From positions 1-42,227 of the forward strand of contig NZ_QEIO01000036.1 of NCBI RefSeq assembly GCF_003336425.1: 42,227 nt of DNA, in the 5' to 3' direction. Numbering within the stretch: position 1 is the stretch's first letter; every line of letters starts with the position of its first letter. Below, in pieces: positions 1 through 7,350 of the stretch. The notes beneath the pieces are model-generated. The model saw only the letters and a program-made list of their open reading frames with translations, searched no databases and was not told the origin of the DNA. The DNA comes from Marinitenerispora sediminis. Lineage in GTDB: Bacteria; Actinomycetota; Actinomycetes; Streptosporangiales; Streptosporangiaceae. Made by a program: the position numbers and the translations under genes.

Positions 1-297
1 CCGCGGAACGCGTTGGTGAAGCAGTATCAGCGGTTGTTCGAGTTGGACAATGTGGAGTTGGAGTTCAGTGCGGACGCGCTGGACGCCATCGCCGAGCAGG
101 CGATCATCCGCGGCACCGGCGCCCGCGGCCTGCGGGCCATCATCGAGGAGGTTCTGCTCTCGGTGATGTACGAGGTTCCCAGCCGCGAGGACGTCGGGCA
201 GGTCATCATCACCCGCGAGGCCGTGCTCGAACACGTCAACCCCACCATCGTCCCCCGCACCAAGCCGAGCACCGAGCGCCAGGAGAAGAGCGCCTGA
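1..297 (+). CDS. clpX: ATP-dependent Clp protease ATP-binding subunit ClpX, C-terminal part (partial)
   Basis: The reading frame is open from base 1 and ends with TGA at 295-297, so only the last 98 or so residues of ClpX are present; the start lies outside the window. The piece begins in the AAA+ small domain: [14 protein letters not shown], then a run ending [13 protein letters not shown], which carries the sensor-2 arginine (GARGLR) that contacts ATP, then the usual YEVPSR end. ClpX is the hexameric unfoldase that feeds substrates to the ClpP protease in the cytosol. The tail after VNPTIVPR is short and charged, as is normal for the family. The next gene is convergent, with a hairpin between them. 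Identification is firm; only the truncation by the window edge limits it. Confidence 0.96.
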   Translation, partial: PRNALVKQYQRLFELDNVELEFSADALDAIAEQAIIRGTGARGLRAIIEEVLLSVMYEVPSREDVGQVIITREAVLEHVNPTIVPRTKPSTERQEKSA

Positions 298-304
298 GCG
301 AGGC

Positions 305-352
305 GCCGCCCGCCCGGCGCCGCGGCCCGGGCGGGAGCCCGCCGCGGGCGGC
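305..352. terminator. Hairpin between convergent clpX and histidine kinase genes
   Basis: GCCGCCCGC at 305-313 pairs with GCGGGCGGC at 344-352; a second GC-rich hairpin can form inside. It fills the 56-bp gap between two convergent genes, so it could end transcription from both sides. There is no T tract. The role is inferred. Confidence 0.45.
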
Positions 353-353
353 C

Positions 354-1619
354 TCAGCGCTCGACCGGCGCGCCGAGGACCAGCGTGATCCGGGCCCCGG
401 ACGGGGAGTCCGCGGCGAGTGAACCGCCGGAGCTCTCGGCGGCCCTGCGGGCGATGTCCAGTCCGAGTCCGCTGGAGCCCGCGCCGCTGGTGCCGCGTTC
501 GGTCGCCGACTCGGGCAGCCCGGGCCCCTCGTCCTCGACCACCAGGACCGCTCCGTCCGGCCCGCCCGGCCGCAGCCGGACCGCGAACGCCGTGCCGTCC
601 GGGGTGTGCGCGAACACGTTGCCGAGCAGCGCGTCGACCGCGGGCTCCAGTTCGTCATCCGGCAGCCCCACCGGGAGCGGCCGGTCGGGGAGCTCCACCG
701 TCAGCGGGCGCTCCTGGTCCTCGGCGAGCACCGACCAGAACTCCACCCGCTCCCGCACCACCCGCGTGGCGTCGCAGCGCCCGCCCTCGCCTGCCGGCCG
801 GCGGGCGTCGTTGATGCTCCGGGTCACCGCGCGCTCCAGGGCCGCGACGGACATCTCCAGCCGCTCCCGCTCGGCGGGGTCGCGGACGGACTCCACGTCG
901 AGCCGCAGCGCCGTCAGCGGCGTGCGAACCCGGTGCGACAGGTCGGCCACCCGCTCCCGCTCGCGCACCAGCAGGTCGCTGATCCTGGTGGCCAGGGTGT
1001 TGAGGGTGCCGGCCACCGCGCTGATCTCGGGCGGGCCCTCCGGCCGGGCGCGCGCGGTGAGGTCCCCCTCGGCCAGCCGGCGGGAGGTGTCGGCGAGCCC
1101 GTCGATGGAGCGCACCAGGGAGCGCGCCAGGCGGTTGGCCACCAGCAGGCCGATGCCGAGCAGCGTCGTCCCGAGCAGCGCCAGGATGAGCCAGGCGCGG
1201 TAGACCCCGGCGCGCTGCTCCTCGGGGCCGACGTAGACCCGGATCACCGACGTGCCCTCGGCGGCGCCGACGCTGAACAGCACCTCGATCCCGCCGTCGG
1301 GCAGCTCGGCGTTGAGGGTGCGCCCGGTCCGCGCCAACCGCACCGCCGGCGACTCCGGCGCGGGCTCGCCGATGACCGTGCCGTCCGGACGGAAGACCGT
1401 GACCGGGAACGGCTCTCCGGCGTTGGTGCGCTGTACGACGCTGCGCAGGGCGGCCTCGTCTCCGGTGACGACCGCGCTGAGCGCCCGCGCCTCGATGGCC
1501 GCGGAGCTGATCGCGCGGTCGTGGGCCACGGTGTGCACGAGCAGGGCGAGCGGTACCAGGAACGCGACCAGCACCAGTGAGGTGGTGGCGCCGACCAGCA
1601 GCGTCAGCCGGCGCCTCAC
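354..1619 (-). CDS. Sensor histidine kinase of a two-component system
   Basis: A membrane sensor kinase of 421 aa. I start it at GTG 1619 (VRRRLTLLVG), which overlaps the stop of the response regulator gene in GTGA (4-bp overlap), so the two are translationally coupled. Order: membrane segment about 5-30, extracytoplasmic sensor region about 31-141, membrane segment about 142-161, HAMP about 161-213, HisKA with phospho-acceptor H229 in DLSHRVRTPL, and the HATPase domain with N-box N334 (LLGNVF), G1 VEDEGPGLP and G2 GSSGLGL. It should autophosphorylate and pass phosphate to the regulator encoded just upstream. The signal is unknown; the sensor region shows no domain I recognise. Neighbouring secreted-protein genes may be targets, which is only inference. 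Confidence 0.93.
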   Translation of the reverse strand: MRRRLTLLVGATTSLVLVAFLVPLALLVHTVAHDRAISSAAIEARALSAVVTGDEAALRSVVQRTNAGEPFPVTVFRPDGTVIGEPAPESPAVRLARTGRTLNAELPDGGIEVLFSVGAAEGTSVIRVYVGPEEQRAGVYRAWLILALLGTTLLGIGLLVANRLARSLVRSIDGLADTSRRLAEGDLTARARPEGPPEISAVAGTLNTLATRISDLLVRERERVADLSHRVRTPLTALRLDVESVRDPAERERLEMSVAALERAVTRSINDARRPAGEGGRCDATRVVRERVEFWSVLAEDQERPLTVELPDRPLPVGLPDDELEPAVDALLGNVFAHTPDGTAFAVRLRPGGPDGAVLVVEDEGPGLPESATERGTSGAGSSGLGLDIARRAAESSGGSLAADSPSGARITLVLGAPVER

Positions 1620-2335
1620 CGGCCGTCCTCCGGCGCCGCGTTCGAGCCCGCGTCGCGCGGAGCGGACAGCTTCACACCGACGCCGCGGACCGTCTGCAGG
1701 TAGCGCGGCCGCTGCGCGGTCTCGCCGAGCTTGCGGCGCAGCCAGGACAGGTGGACGTCCACGGACTTGTCGGCGCCGCCGTAGGGCACCTGCCACACCT
1801 CGGTGAGCAGCTCCTTTTTGGAGACCACCTGGCCGGCGCGGGCCGCCAGGTAGTGCAGCAGGTCGAACTCCTTGGGGGAGAGGTCCAGCTGCCGGCCGTC
1901 CAGGACCGCCTCCCGGGAGACCGGGTCGACCCGCAGCCCGGCGACGGCGACGGACGTGTCGCCGCCGGCCTCCGAACCCAGGCGGCGCAGCACGGCGCGG
2001 ATCCGGGCGTCGAGCTGCGCGGCGCTGAACGGCTTGACCACGTAGTCGTCGGCGCCCGCGTCGAGGACGCGGACGATCTCGCGCTCGTCGTCGCGGGCGG
2101 TCGCCACGATCACCGGGACACGGGAGACCGCGCGCAGCATCCGCAGCATCTCCACCCCGTCGAGGTCGGGCAGCCCGAGGTCGAGTACCACGAGGTCGGG
2201 CCGGTTCTCGACCGCCTCGCGCAGGCCGCCCATGGCGGTGCCCGCCGAGGCGACCGCGTGTCCGCGGTCGCCGAGCGCGCGGACCAGGCCGCTGCGGATG
2301 GTGGGGTCGTCTTCGATGAGGAGCAGCTGGGGCAC
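1616..2335 (-). CDS. OmpR/PhoB-family response regulator
   Basis: A 239-aa DNA-binding response regulator, first gene of the operon with the kinase. The receiver domain (about 1-118) has the acidic pair E8-D9-D10, phospho-acceptor D52 (LDLGLPDLDG), T79 and K101 (VVKPF). The C-terminal winged helix (about 128-225) shows LSPKEFDLL and the SVDVHLSWLRRKL recognition-helix region. The start is GTG 2335: a TAA stop lies three codons upstream in frame, so no earlier start exists. The AGGA in front of it touches the GTG, too close for a ribosome binding site, and a TAACGT -10-like box ends 6 nt before the GTG, so the mRNA may be leaderless. A divergent secreted-protein gene begins about 100 bp away and may share control. 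Confidence 0.94.
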   Translation of the reverse strand: MPQLLLIEDDPTIRSGLVRALGDRGHAVASAGTAMGGLREAVENRPDLVVLDLGLPDLDGVEMLRMLRAVSRVPVIVATARDDEREIVRVLDAGADDYVVKPFSAAQLDARIRAVLRRLGSEAGGDTSVAVAGLRVDPVSREAVLDGRQLDLSPKEFDLLHYLAARAGQVVSKKELLTEVWQVPYGGADKSVDVHLSWLRRKLGETAQRPRYLQTVRGVGVKLSAPRDAGSNAAPEDGR

Positions 2336-2341
2336 TCCTGC

Positions 2342-2347
2342 ACGTTA
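2342..2347 (-). promoter_or_regulatory. Candidate -10 box for the two-component operon
   Basis: On the minus strand TAACGT fits the TANNNT pattern of actinobacterial -10 boxes and is followed by 6 nt and then the GTG start at 2335. Transcription from it would begin at or next to the start codon. I see no clear -35. Inferred from spacing only. Confidence 0.35.
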
Positions 2348-2398
2348 ACCAATGGGCGGCGGCCCGACGCCGGTGGTGGGGGAGCGATAGTCGAGGAT

Positions 2399-2411
2399 TA
2401 AGGTCGCCTTA
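2399..2411. promoter_or_regulatory. Short perfect inverted repeat, possible operator
   Basis: TAAGG-TCG-CCTTA is a perfect inverted repeat with 5-bp arms. It lies between the divergent response-regulator gene (start 2335) and the secreted-protein gene (start 2438), 27 bp before the latter. It could be an operator for either gene. It has some likeness to AT-flanked actinobacterial metal-regulator boxes, but is too short to assign. Confidence 0.3.
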
Positions 2412-2437
2412 GCGTAGGCGTTGGCAGAGTGGGGGCC

Positions 2438-2929
2438 ATGAAGCGGCAATCCCTCCTGGCCGTGGGCGGCTGGGTCGCGGCGGCGGTGCTGGCCGTCGTC
2501 GTCGGCGTCACCGCGGTCAGCCTGCTGGGCACGGGCATCACCTCGGGCGCCGTGCGGCCGGTGTCGCAGGACGATGCGGAGCAGCAGCTCGCCTCACGTG
2601 AGCCGAGCGCGCCGCCGGCGGCCGGTGGGTCGGCTCCGGCCTCGCCCAGCCCGTCGGGGGGAGCCGACGGTGCGGCTCCCAGCGCCGGCGCGCCCGAGGC
2701 CGAGGTGATGCAGAGCGACGCGGGTTCGGTCGCGGCGCGCTGCGTCGGCGACGACGCGGTGCTGGACTGGTGGGCGCCGACGCAGGGCTACACGGTCGAC
2801 GACGTGGACTCGGGGCCGGACGAGGACGTGTCGGTGGAGTTCGAGAGCCAGCAGGACGCGCCCGACATGGAGATGACGGTGGTCTGCGCCGCGGGGACGC
2901 CGCGGCTGGTGGTCTCCGACGACGACTGA
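2438..2929 (+). CDS. Membrane-anchored secreted protein of unknown function, next to a two-component system
   Basis: A 163-aa protein started at ATG 2438; an in-frame GTG at 2429 is also possible. Residues about 5-31 form one strong hydrophobic segment (signal anchor), followed by a Ser/Pro/Gly/Ala-rich linker to about residue 85. The C-terminal domain (about 90-163) is acidic and has two cysteines, in ARCVGDD and VVCAAG, that could form a disulfide outside the membrane, plus a DWWAPTQGYTVDDVD segment. The two-cysteine anchored layout recalls short conserved actinobacterial proteins that sit beside two-component systems, but I cannot name a family or activity. It is divergent from the regulator at 2335 and may be controlled by it or assist the kinase's sensing. 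Confidence 0.72.
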   Translation: MKRQSLLAVGGWVAAAVLAVVVGVTAVSLLGTGITSGAVRPVSQDDAEQQLASREPSAPPAAGGSAPASPSPSGGADGAAPSAGAPEAEVMQSDAGSVAARCVGDDAVLDWWAPTQGYTVDDVDSGPDEDVSVEFESQQDAPDMEMTVVCAAGTPRLVVSDDD

Positions 2930-2976
2930 CCCCGGCGCCGGCCGGCGGGGCGCCGCACCGGACGCTCAGCCCGGCG

Positions 2977-3669
2977 TCAGCCCTCCATGATCCGGCGCAT
3001 CCGCTCGATCTCGGTGCGCTGCTCGGCGACAACGTCGGTCGCCATCTGGCTCACCAGGACGTTCTCCCCGTCGGAGAGCACCTCCTCGGCCATGCTGACG
3101 GCGCCTTCGTGGTGGGTGGTCATCAGCTCCACGAACAGCTCGTCGAACTCCGCGCCCTCGGCCGCCTCCAGTTCCGCGAGCTGCTCCTCGGTGGCCATGC
3201 CCGGCATGTCCTCGTGGTCGATGGGGACGCAGTCGCCGCCGTGGTGCGACTCCTGCTCCTGCAGCCCGCAGTAGTTCTGGTGGGCCGGGTTCTCCCGGGC
3301 CGGGCCGTAGACGTTCGTCTCCAGCCAGCTCTCCATGACGTCGATCTCGGGCCCCTGCGCGGCCGCGATCCGGTCGGCGATCAGCTCCAGGTCGCCGTCC
3401 TCCACGCGGTCCGGGACGAGGTCGGTCATCTCCAGCGCCTGGCCATGGTGCTCGATCATCTTGAGGACGTACTCCACGTCGGCCTCGTTGTGCTGCACGC
3501 TGGCCGTGGCCGAGGCGAGCTGGTCCTCGGTGGCCGGTGAGGCCGACTCGCCCGGGGCCCCGGGCGCCAGAACCGGCGGGCCGCCAGCTGAGTCGGACTC
3601 GGACTGAGCGCAGCCGGCGACGCCCGCCAGCAGCACGGCGGTTCCTGCCGCAACGAGCCAACGCCCCAC
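2977..3669 (-). CDS. DUF305 family lipoprotein
   Basis: A 230-aa exported lipoprotein. I start it at GTG 3669, which has a strong GGAAGGA ribosome site 6 nt upstream; another in-frame GTG 18 bp earlier has none. The signal peptide ends in the lipobox VAGC with C20. A Ser/Gly/Pro linker follows, then a helical DUF305 domain with its two signature His/Met motifs, IEHHGQALEM and MTTHHEGAVSMAEE, one in each half. DUF305 is a ferritin-like helical-bundle family often found in metal-handling neighbourhoods, though its reaction is not established. The insert between the halves carries extra His and Cys (NYCGL, SHHGGDC). It is divergent from the LVIVD-repeat protein at 3925, a pairing that suggests joint extracytoplasmic work. 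Confidence 0.9.
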   Translation of the reverse strand: MGRWLVAAGTAVLLAGVAGCAQSESDSAGGPPVLAPGAPGESASPATEDQLASATASVQHNEADVEYVLKMIEHHGQALEMTDLVPDRVEDGDLELIADRIAAAQGPEIDVMESWLETNVYGPARENPAHQNYCGLQEQESHHGGDCVPIDHEDMPGMATEEQLAELEAAEGAEFDELFVELMTTHHEGAVSMAEEVLSDGENVLVSQMATDVVAEQRTEIERMRRIMEG

Positions 3670-3687
3670 GGGAGATCCTTCCAGCAC

Positions 3688-3924
3688 GGTTGCCCGGCGC
3701 CCTCATGGGCCGCCGTAGGATGCCTGTTTACTCAGTTCCGGCGGGAGTTGTCCAGTATTGGCATGATCCGGCGGGTGCTACGGAGCGTATTTCCGGGCAT
3801 TGAACTGGGTGAATGCCCTCCATCGCAGCTCTTGTGTCTTCTACCTCTAGGCAGGCTGTGGGCGTCCTATGTATTTTCGTGGTGTTTTATGCACTTTACG
3901 GCGTGCATCGGAAGAGGAGACCAC
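3688..3924. promoter_or_regulatory. AT-richer divergent promoter region between DUF305 and LVIVD genes
   Basis: This stretch between two divergent secreted-protein genes is clearly richer in A/T than its surroundings, with runs such as TATGTATTTTCG and GTTTTATGCACTTTAC at about 3868-3900. Promoters for both genes should lie here. I cannot fix a -35/-10 pair. The frame in front of the LVIVD gene is open back to 3748, but that part codes for no recognisable extension. Confidence 0.4.
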
Positions 3925-5358
3925 ATGCCGATATCCCCCAAGCCGTCCGGAGGACGGACGGCGCTACGGCGCCTGCGACAATCCGGCGTCGCCGTGCTCG
4001 GTGCGGCATCCCTGCTGCTGGGCACGGCGTTCACATCCGCGGCGCAGGCCGACGAGATCCCCGGGGTGGACGAGGTCGTCTCCAGCGACAACATCACCCA
4101 CGTCTCGAACCTGCCCAAGCCGGCGGGCTTCAGCACCAACTCCGACCTCGCGTTCACCGGTGACTACGCGATCGGCGGAAACTACAACGGCTTCATCATC
4201 TACGACATCTCCGAACCGGAGTCCCCGGAGATCGTCAGCCAGGTGCTGTGCGAGGGCGGTCAGGGCGACGTCTCCGTCAGCGGGGACCTGCTCTACTTCT
4301 CCGTGGACTACCCGCGGGCCGACGACAACTGCGGCAGCCCCGCGAGCACGCCCGCGGATCCGAACGCCTTCGAGGGCATCCGGATCTTCGACATCTCGGA
4401 CAAGGCCAACCCGCAGTACGTGGCGGCCGTGCGCACCGACTGCGGCTCGCACACCAACACCCTGCTGCCGGGCAAGGACGGCGAGACGGACTACATCTAC
4501 GTCTCCTCCTACGCGCCCTCCGGCAACTTCCCGAACTGCCAGCCGCCGCACGACAAGATCTCGATCATCGAGGTCCCGCTGGACGACCCGGCCTCGGCGG
4601 CGATCGTCAACGAGCCGGTGCTGTTCCCCGACGGCGGCAACCACGAGCAGGACGGCCTGCTCCGGCCCACCGAGGGCTGCCACGACATCACCGTCTACCC
4701 GGAGCGGGACATCGCCGCGGGTGCCTGCATGGGCGACGGCGTCCTGATGGACATCAGCGACCCGGTGAACCCCGTCATCATCGACCAGGTGCAGGACGAG
4801 AACTTCGCGTTCTGGCACTCCGCCACGTTCAACAACGACGGCACGAAGGTGATCTTCACCGACGAGCTCGGCGGCGGCGGCGCGGCCACCTGCAACGACG
4901 AGATCGGCCCGCACCGCGGCGCCGACGCGATCTTCACCGTCAAGGGCAAGCTCGGCAAGGGCGACGGCCCCGAGCTGAGGTTCGCCAGCTACTTCAAGAT
5001 CCCCCGCGACCAGGCCGACACCGAGAACTGCGTCGCCCACAACGGGTCCCTGATCCCGGTCCCCGGCGGTGACTTCTTCGTGCAGTCCTGGTACCAGGGC
5101 GGGGTCTCCATCATCGACTTCAACAACGCCCGCCGCCCGCGCGAGATCGGCTACTTCGAGCGCGGCCCGCTCTCCGACACCCAGCTGGTGGGCGGCGGCA
5201 CCTGGTCCGCCTACTACTACAACGGCTACATCTACTCGTCGGACATGGCGAAGGGCTTCGACGTCCTCAAGATCGACGACCGCCGCCTGAACCGGGCGGA
5301 GAACGTCGAGTACGACGAGTTCAACCCGCAGAGCCAGCCGAGATACAGCAGGCGCTGA
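3925..5358 (+). CDS. Secreted LVIVD-repeat (beta-propeller-like) protein
   Basis: A 477-aa secreted protein. The start is ATG 3925, with GAAGAGGAGA just upstream and a proper signal peptide straight after it: basic LRRLRQ, a hydrophobic stretch about 20-38 and a likely cut after AQA (about residue 42). The mature part is built from LVIVD-type repeats, the short strands of which read GFIIYDISEPESPEIV, IRIFDISDKANPQYV, VLMDISDPVNPVII and VSIIDFNNARRPREI, with a final DVLKIDD strand. Such repeats fold as a beta-propeller on the outside of actinobacterial cells; a catalytic role is not established. There are several Cys and His residues (GCHDITVYPERD, ENCVAHNGS) but no known active-site motif. 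It is followed by a strong hairpin terminator, so it is monocistronic. Confidence 0.88.
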   Translation: MPISPKPSGGRTALRRLRQSGVAVLGAASLLLGTAFTSAAQADEIPGVDEVVSSDNITHVSNLPKPAGFSTNSDLAFTGDYAIGGNYNGFIIYDISEPESPEIVSQVLCEGGQGDVSVSGDLLYFSVDYPRADDNCGSPASTPADPNAFEGIRIFDISDKANPQYVAAVRTDCGSHTNTLLPGKDGETDYIYVSSYAPSGNFPNCQPPHDKISIIEVPLDDPASAAIVNEPVLFPDGGNHEQDGLLRPTEGCHDITVYPERDIAAGACMGDGVLMDISDPVNPVIIDQVQDENFAFWHSATFNNDGTKVIFTDELGGGGAATCNDEIGPHRGADAIFTVKGKLGKGDGPELRFASYFKIPRDQADTENCVAHNGSLIPVPGGDFFVQSWYQGGVSIIDFNNARRPREIGYFERGPLSDTQLVGGGTWSAYYYNGYIYSSDMAKGFDVLKIDDRRLNRAENVEYDEFNPQSQPRYSRR

Positions 5359-5381
5359 CCCCGGCCCGGAACCGAGCGACC

Positions 5382-5414
5382 GACGGCCCACCGCCCTTCC
5401 GGCGGTGGGCCGTC
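5382..5414 (+). terminator. Strong hairpin terminator after the LVIVD gene
   Basis: GACGGCCCACCGCC (5382-5395) and GGCGGTGGGCCGTC (5401-5414) are perfect complements across a 5-nt loop. There is no T tract, as is usual in this window. It starts 23 bp after the LVIVD stop codon. Confidence 0.8.
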
Positions 5415-5555
5415 CCCGTACCGGGGCACTGGCCCGTCGGGAGCCATGACGCGTCAGACGAGTCAGCCACGCCGTCCGCCCTCAAGCTCCGAGAAGTGGT
5501 CGTGCTGGACGACCGAGAGCCGCTGGTGAGCGGACGGGAAGGCCGGACGGGGTCA

Positions 5556-5561
5556 TAGACT
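5556..5561 (+). promoter_or_regulatory. Candidate -10 box upstream of folC
   Basis: TAGACT fits TANNNT and lies 74 bp before the folC start, after a terminator that closes the previous unit. No convincing -35 is visible. Position is the main support. Confidence 0.3.
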
Positions 5562-5635
5562 CGAAGCGCACCAGTGTCCCCGGCGCCCTGACCGGAACCG
5601 GTCATCCAGCGCCTCAGCCCGACTTCGAGAGATCC

Positions 5636-6970
5636 GTGAGCTCAGCCGACTACCAGGACGTCCAGGCAGCCATACTCGCTCGTGCCGGCGAGTCGCTCAT
5701 CCATCCAACGCTGGACCGGATCCGCGCGGTCATGGACCTGCTCGGTGAACCGCAGCGCAACTACCGGGTCATCCATCTGACCGGGACCAACGGCAAGACG
5801 TCGACCGCGCGCATGGTCGACGCGCTGCTGCGGGAGCGGCGGCTGCGGGTCGGGCGGTACACGAGTCCGCATCTGGTGACCATGCGGGAGCGGATCGTCA
5901 TCGACGGGGAGCCGATCTCCGAGGAGGCGTTCGTCGCGACCTACCGGGACGTGCTGCCCTACGTCGAGATGGTGGACGCCCGCGGGGGTGTGCCCATGTC
6001 GTTCTTCGAGGTTCTCACGGCCATGGCGTACGCGGCGTTCGCGGACGCGCCGGTGGACGTCGCCGTCGTCGAGGTCGGTATGGGGGGCCGGTGGGACGCC
6101 ACCAACGTGGTGGACGCCGACGTCGCGGTGGTGACGCCCATCGCGATCGACCACACCGACTACCTGCCGGACACCGTCGACGGCATCGCCGATGAGAAGG
6201 GCGGCATCATCAAGCCCGGGGCCGTCGCGGTGGTCGCGCAGCAGCCGGTGGCGGCGGCCGAGGTGCTGATGCGGCGGGCCGCCGAGGTCGGGGCCCGGGT
6301 GGCGCGGGAGGGACTGGAGTTCGGTGTCGTGCACCGGGACGTCGCGCTCGGCGGGCAGCAGATCGCGCTGAAGGGGCTGCGCGGCGGGTACGACGGCGTG
6401 TTCCTGCCGCTGTTCGGCGGCCACCAGGCGAGCAACGCGGCGGTGGCGGTCGCGGCGGTGGAGGCGTTCGCCGCCCCGGGCGAGGGCGACGAGCAGCTCG
6501 ATCCGGATCTGGTGCGCACGGCGCTGGCCGGGGCCAGCTCGCCGGGGCGCATGGAGGTGGTCCGGCGCAGCCCGACCGTGCTGGTGGACGCCGCGCACAA
6601 CCCGGCGGGCATGGCCGCCACGGTGGACACCGTCCAGGAGGCGTTCACGTTCAGCCGGCTGGTCGGGGTGGTCTCCGTCATGGCGGACAAGGACGTCGAG
6701 GGCATCCTGGAGCCGCTGGAGCCGCTGCTCACCGAGATCGTGGTGACCCGCAACTCCTCTCCGCGCGCCATGGAGGTACCGGAACTGGCGCGCATCGCCG
6801 AGGACATCTTCGGGCCGGACCGGGTGCACACGGCCCCGCGGCTGGACGACGCCATCGACGCGGCCGTCACCCTCGCCGAGAGCACCGGTGAGTTCGGCGG
6901 GGCCGGGGTGCTCGTCACCGGTTCGGTGGTCACCGCCGGTGACGCGAGGCATCTCATGAAGGGGGCGTGA
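5636..6970 (+). CDS. folC: Bifunctional folylpolyglutamate synthase/dihydrofolate synthase
   Basis: FolC (444 aa) adds glutamate to dihydropteroate and to reduced folates in the cytosol, at the cost of ATP. The start is GTG 5636 behind a weak GAGAGA site. Family marks: HPTLDRI near residue 23, the ATP-binding loop TGTNGKTS (50-56, K54), YTSPHL, the Mur-ligase style TNVVDADV and AIDHTDYLP segments, DEKGGIIKPG, and VDAAHNPAG in the C-terminal domain. The length is normal. Its last four bases (GTGA) are also the start of the DUF4233 gene, so the two are coupled, and ndk follows: a conserved actinobacterial trio. In many relatives valS lies directly upstream; here it does not. Confidence 0.96.
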   Translation: MSSADYQDVQAAILARAGESLIHPTLDRIRAVMDLLGEPQRNYRVIHLTGTNGKTSTARMVDALLRERRLRVGRYTSPHLVTMRERIVIDGEPISEEAFVATYRDVLPYVEMVDARGGVPMSFFEVLTAMAYAAFADAPVDVAVVEVGMGGRWDATNVVDADVAVVTPIAIDHTDYLPDTVDGIADEKGGIIKPGAVAVVAQQPVAAAEVLMRRAAEVGARVAREGLEFGVVHRDVALGGQQIALKGLRGGYDGVFLPLFGGHQASNAAVAVAAVEAFAAPGEGDEQLDPDLVRTALAGASSPGRMEVVRRSPTVLVDAAHNPAGMAATVDTVQEAFTFSRLVGVVSVMADKDVEGILEPLEPLLTEIVVTRNSSPRAMEVPELARIAEDIFGPDRVHTAPRLDDAIDAAVTLAESTGEFGGAGVLVTGSVVTAGDARHLMKGA

Positions 6971-7350
6971 CCGTGCGGACGATGTGCGCGGTGGTACTGG
7001 CGTTCGAGGCCGTGGTGATCGCGCTGGCGGTTCCGGTGGCCATCCAGCTGGGCGGGTACTCCCCGGCGGTCGCCGGCGGCGTCTGGGGCGGGCTCGCCGC
7101 CGCGGCGCTGGTGCTCGCCGCCCTCCAGCGGTTCGCGTGGGGGCACTACGCCGGATGGGTGCTGCAGGCGGCGTTCGTCGTGAGCGGCGTCTTGGTGCCC
7201 GGTCTGTTCGTGCTGGGGATCGTCTTCGCCGCCCTGTGGGTGGCCGGCGTGTGGCTCGGTCGGCGCACCGACGCCATCCGGGCCGCCAGGGAGGCGGGCG
7301 CCTCCGCCGGGGCAGGGACCGGGGCCGCCGAGGCGCGCCGCGACGGGTGA
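6967..7350 (+). CDS. DUF4233 family membrane protein
   Basis: A 127-aa integral membrane protein with about four hydrophobic segments (about 5-27, 35-53, 62-78, 80-98) and a cytoplasmic Ala/Gly/Arg-rich tail. The start GTG 6967 overlaps the folC stop by 4 bp; a second GTG two codons on is possible. The position between folC and ndk, size and membrane layout match the DUF4233 family, which is almost confined to actinobacteria and has no known function. No catalytic motif is visible. The conserved linkage suggests it is made together with FolC; a role in folate handling would be a guess. Confidence 0.85.
   Translation: MTVRTMCAVVLAFEAVVIALAVPVAIQLGGYSPAVAGGVWGGLAAAALVLAALQRFAWGHYAGWVLQAAFVVSGVLVPGLFVLGIVFAALWVAGVWLGRRTDAIRAAREAGASAGAGTGAAEARRDG

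Noticed and set aside
3670-3687. Earlier GTG start for the DUF305 lipoprotein
   Set aside because: The strong GGAAGGA site lies between this GTG and the one at 3669, and the signal peptide fits the later start.
3748-3924. N-terminal extension of the LVIVD protein
   Set aside because: The signal peptide and ribosome site begin at 3925; the upstream part is AT-rich promoter-like DNA without family similarity.
5441-5555. Short forward frame ending LKLREVVVLDDREPLVSG before folC
   Set aside because: It looks slightly protein-like but has no start with a ribosome site and no known relative; too short to support.
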